Below, piece by piece: positions 62,075 to 64,000 of a stretch of DNA of 64,000 bases. Within the stretch, counting starts at the first letter, position 1. Every line of letters begins with the position of its first letter. The notes below the pieces were generated by a model. The model worked only from the letters and a program-made list of their open reading frames with translations, ran no database searches and had not been told where the DNA came from. The position numbers were made by a program, and so were the translations under genes. This stretch comes from Flavobacterium marginilacus (GTDB taxonomy: Bacteria > Bacteroidota > Bacteroidia > Flavobacteriales > Flavobacteriaceae), in NCBI RefSeq assembly GCF_026870155.1, contig NZ_CP113975.1, forward strand, positions 1,798,001-1,862,000, given 5' to 3'.

Positions 62075-64000
62075 TTATTCTTTCTCCCACTTTTTGCGTT
62101 CGGTGATGTAATAAATTATTGGCACCACAATAAGCGTTAGTATAGTTGAAATAATTGCTCCAAACACTAGTGAAATTGCCAATCCTTGAAAAATAGGATC
62201 AAAAAGGATAATCGATGCACCAATCACAACCGCACCTGTGGTCAGCAGAATAGGAGTGGTACGAACCGCACCCGCCTCGATAATGGCTTGTTTGAGATTG
62301 ATACCTTCGTTAAGCCTTATCTCAATAAAGTCGATCAGCAAAACCGAGTTTCGAACCATAACCCCGGCCAAAGCAATCATCCCAATGAAGGAAGTTGCCG
62401 TAAAGTAAGCCCCCAATAACCAATGCCCCAAGACGATTCCGATAAGTGACAGCGGAATGGCAAGCATCATCACTATTGGCGTTTTAAAGTTTTGAAACCA
62501 CCCTACAATCAGCATATATATGATGACGATAACCACCATGAATGCCACTCCCAAATCGCGGAATACTTCGAGTGTAATTTGCCATTCACCATCCCATTTT
62601 ACCGTAAAATCACTTTCATCGGTGGGTTGTTCCATATATAATTCATTCACTTTATAGCCTTTTGGCAAAGCTATTTTGGCAAGTTTTTCGTTCATTCCCA
62701 AAATCGCATACACGGGGCTTTCCAATGTTCCTGCCATATCGGCCGTTACGTAAACTACACGTTTTTGGTCTTTACGATAGATAGTTTTCTGTAAAGTGTC
62801 ATTCTTTACCTTAACCAAATCGCTTACCGGAATCATATTTCCTTGATTCCCTTTGATTTTCAGGTTTTCAATATCCTGAAGGTTGGTTTTGTCTTTATCG
62901 TCAAGCGAAAGGACGATTGCTACATTATCATTTGATTTTTCGTCATACAGATTTGAAACCGGATATTCTTTTAACAGATAAGTAAGATTACCGACGATTT
63001 GCTGAGGTGCTATACCGTTTAGCATCGCTTTTTCCTTGTCAACTTCCAATTTGTATTCGGTTTGGTTGTCTTCGGTCATCCAGTCAACATCCACGATATC
63101 GGGAGTGTTTTTCAAAATAGTTTTCACCTGATCCGCCACTTTTATCTGCTCTTTGTAATCAGGCCCATAAATCTCGGCTACCAAAGTTGACAATACCGGT
63201 GGTCCCGGAGGCACTTCAATCAGTTTTACATTTGCGCCATATTTTTTGGCAATCTTCTGAATTTCAGGACGCATTTCTTTGGCAATTTCGTGGCTCTGTG
63301 CTTCTCTTTCTTCTTTGTGCAATAAATTCACCTGAATATCGGCCATATTGCTCCCGCCACGCATATCATAATGGCGAACCAATCCGTTGAAGGTAATTGG
63401 AGCAGAAGTTCCGATGTAGTTTTGGTAATTTACCACTTCGGGACGTGTTGACAAATAGTGTGCAATTTCCCTTGTTACCGCCGAAGTACGTTCCAACGTA
63501 GTTCCCTCCGGCATATCGATAACCACCTGAAATTCATTTTTGTTGTCAAACGGAAGCATTTTTACCAATACTGATTTGGTAAAGAACATTAGTATGGAAC
63601 CCAATAATAAAATCACCGTTACAACCATCAATATCTTTCTTTTTCCTGAGTTTTCAAGAAACGGACGCTCGAATTTGTTGTAAAAACGGTATATCCAGTT
63701 CGTTTCAAGACCGTGAGTTTCTTTGTGCTCCTGTTCTTCTTTTTCTTCCGAAATGTTATTTAAATTTTGGTCGTTAGGAACCCACTTTTTAATTTTATTT
63801 GAAGAAAAATTGTGATTGTTGTGGGTTTCTTGAAGAAAATGATATCCTAAATATGGCGTCACAGTCAATGCAACGAACAAAGAAAGTATCATCGCTATAG
63901 AAGCCCCGATTGGCATTGGACTCATGTAAGGTCCCATCATACCTGAAACGAAGGCCATTGGCAAAATCGCGGCAATTACGGTAAATGTTGCCAAAATTGT
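62075..64000 (-). CDS. RND-family efflux pump, C-terminal part (cut by right window edge)
   Basis: The frame stays open to the edge, so the N-terminal part lies outside the window. About 640 residues are visible. They include membrane helices of TM4-6 (TFTVIAAILPMAFVSGM), the second periplasmic porter domain, then TM7-12 with MVRNSVLLIDFIEIRL near residue 560 of the visible part and a terminal YYITERKKWEKE. Homology is to the HAE/unclassified RND pumps rather than clearly to HME pumps; the diagnostic TM4 lies outside. It belongs to an operon with the PII-like and DUF2892-like genes downstream. Confidence 0.85.
   Translation of the reverse strand, partial: TILATFTVIAAILPMAFVSGMMGPYMSPMPIGASIAMILSLFVALTVTPYLGYHFLQETHNNHNFSSNKIKKWVPNDQNLNNISEEKEEQEHKETHGLETNWIYRFYNKFERPFLENSGKRKILMVVTVILLLGSILMFFTKSVLVKMLPFDNKNEFQVVIDMPEGTTLERTSAVTREIAHYLSTRPEVVNYQNYIGTSAPITFNGLVRHYDMRGGSNMADIQVNLLHKEEREAQSHEIAKEMRPEIQKIAKKYGANVKLIEVPPGPPVLSTLVAEIYGPDYKEQIKVADQVKTILKNTPDIVDVDWMTEDNQTEYKLEVDKEKAMLNGIAPQQIVGNLTYLLKEYPVSNLYDEKSNDNVAIVLSLDDKDKTNLQDIENLKIKGNQGNMIPVSDLVKVKNDTLQKTIYRKDQKRVVYVTADMAGTLESPVYAILGMNEKLAKIALPKGYKVNELYMEQPTDESDFTVKWDGEWQITLEVFRDLGVAFMVVIVIIYMLIVGWFQNFKTPIVMMLAIPLSLIGIVLGHWLLGAYFTATSFIGMIALAGVMVRNSVLLIDFIEIRLNEGINLKQAIIEAGAVRTTPILLTTGAVVIGASIILFDPIFQGLAISLVFGAIISTILTLIVVPIIYYITERKKWEKE

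Overview
The window looks like a chromosomal segment of a Flavobacterium-type member of the Bacteroidota. The evidence is AT-rich DNA, one-piece hybrid two-component regulators (HTCS), lipoproteins and signal peptides of flavobacterial type, little recognisable Shine-Dalgarno sequence, and several families of palindromic intergenic repeats. No rRNA or tRNA gene was found. These assignments come from reading motifs; nothing was searched.

Layout. 1-4.1 kb: mobile DNA. Two IS110-family elements of one type lie head to tail with a 1,862-bp period (the first is cut by the window edge). A second, different IS110-family transposase follows. Both types have structured non-coding DNA upstream of the transposase, where bridge RNAs are encoded in this family. 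4.1-5.9 kb: a small HTH/coiled-coil gene, an exact 22-bp-period array of eleven degenerate palindromes upstream of it, then a 290-bp tandem duplication built from MITE-like repeats. 5.9-19.8 kb: a lipoprotein beta-propeller, a large phosphoesterase/beta-barrel fusion, an HD-PycTM membrane protein, a GAF protein, a c-type cytochrome paired with a protein carrying a LecA-like C-terminus, and a decayed M48 protease gene.

19.8-36.8 kb: a carbohydrate locus on the minus strand with GH2, GH31 and GH35 enzymes interleaved with two HTCS regulators. The mix fits removal of galactose and xylose side chains, as on xyloglucan oligosaccharides. No SusC/SusD pair is visible. 37.1-45.0 kb: one compact plus-strand operon, pnuC-nadR followed by five overlapping genes: MoxR AAA+ ATPase, an unknown protein, a VWA protein with a zinc-metallopeptidase motif, a second unknown protein, and an AMP-forming ligase. 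I do not recognise this five-gene set as a named system, and it is the best candidate for an undescribed one.

45.4-64 kb: metal and redox functions. A thioredoxin-like protein, a two-component pair, an HME-RND pump fused to its outer-membrane factor, an adaptor lipoprotein and a DUF2231-like membrane protein run on the plus strand. They face a thioredoxin-ApbE-DUF4266-DUF3570 operon across a double hairpin. A P2-type cation ATPase, an MTA/SAH-nucleosidase-like enzyme, and a second RND pump (cut by the right edge) with PII-like and DUF2892-like small proteins complete the window.
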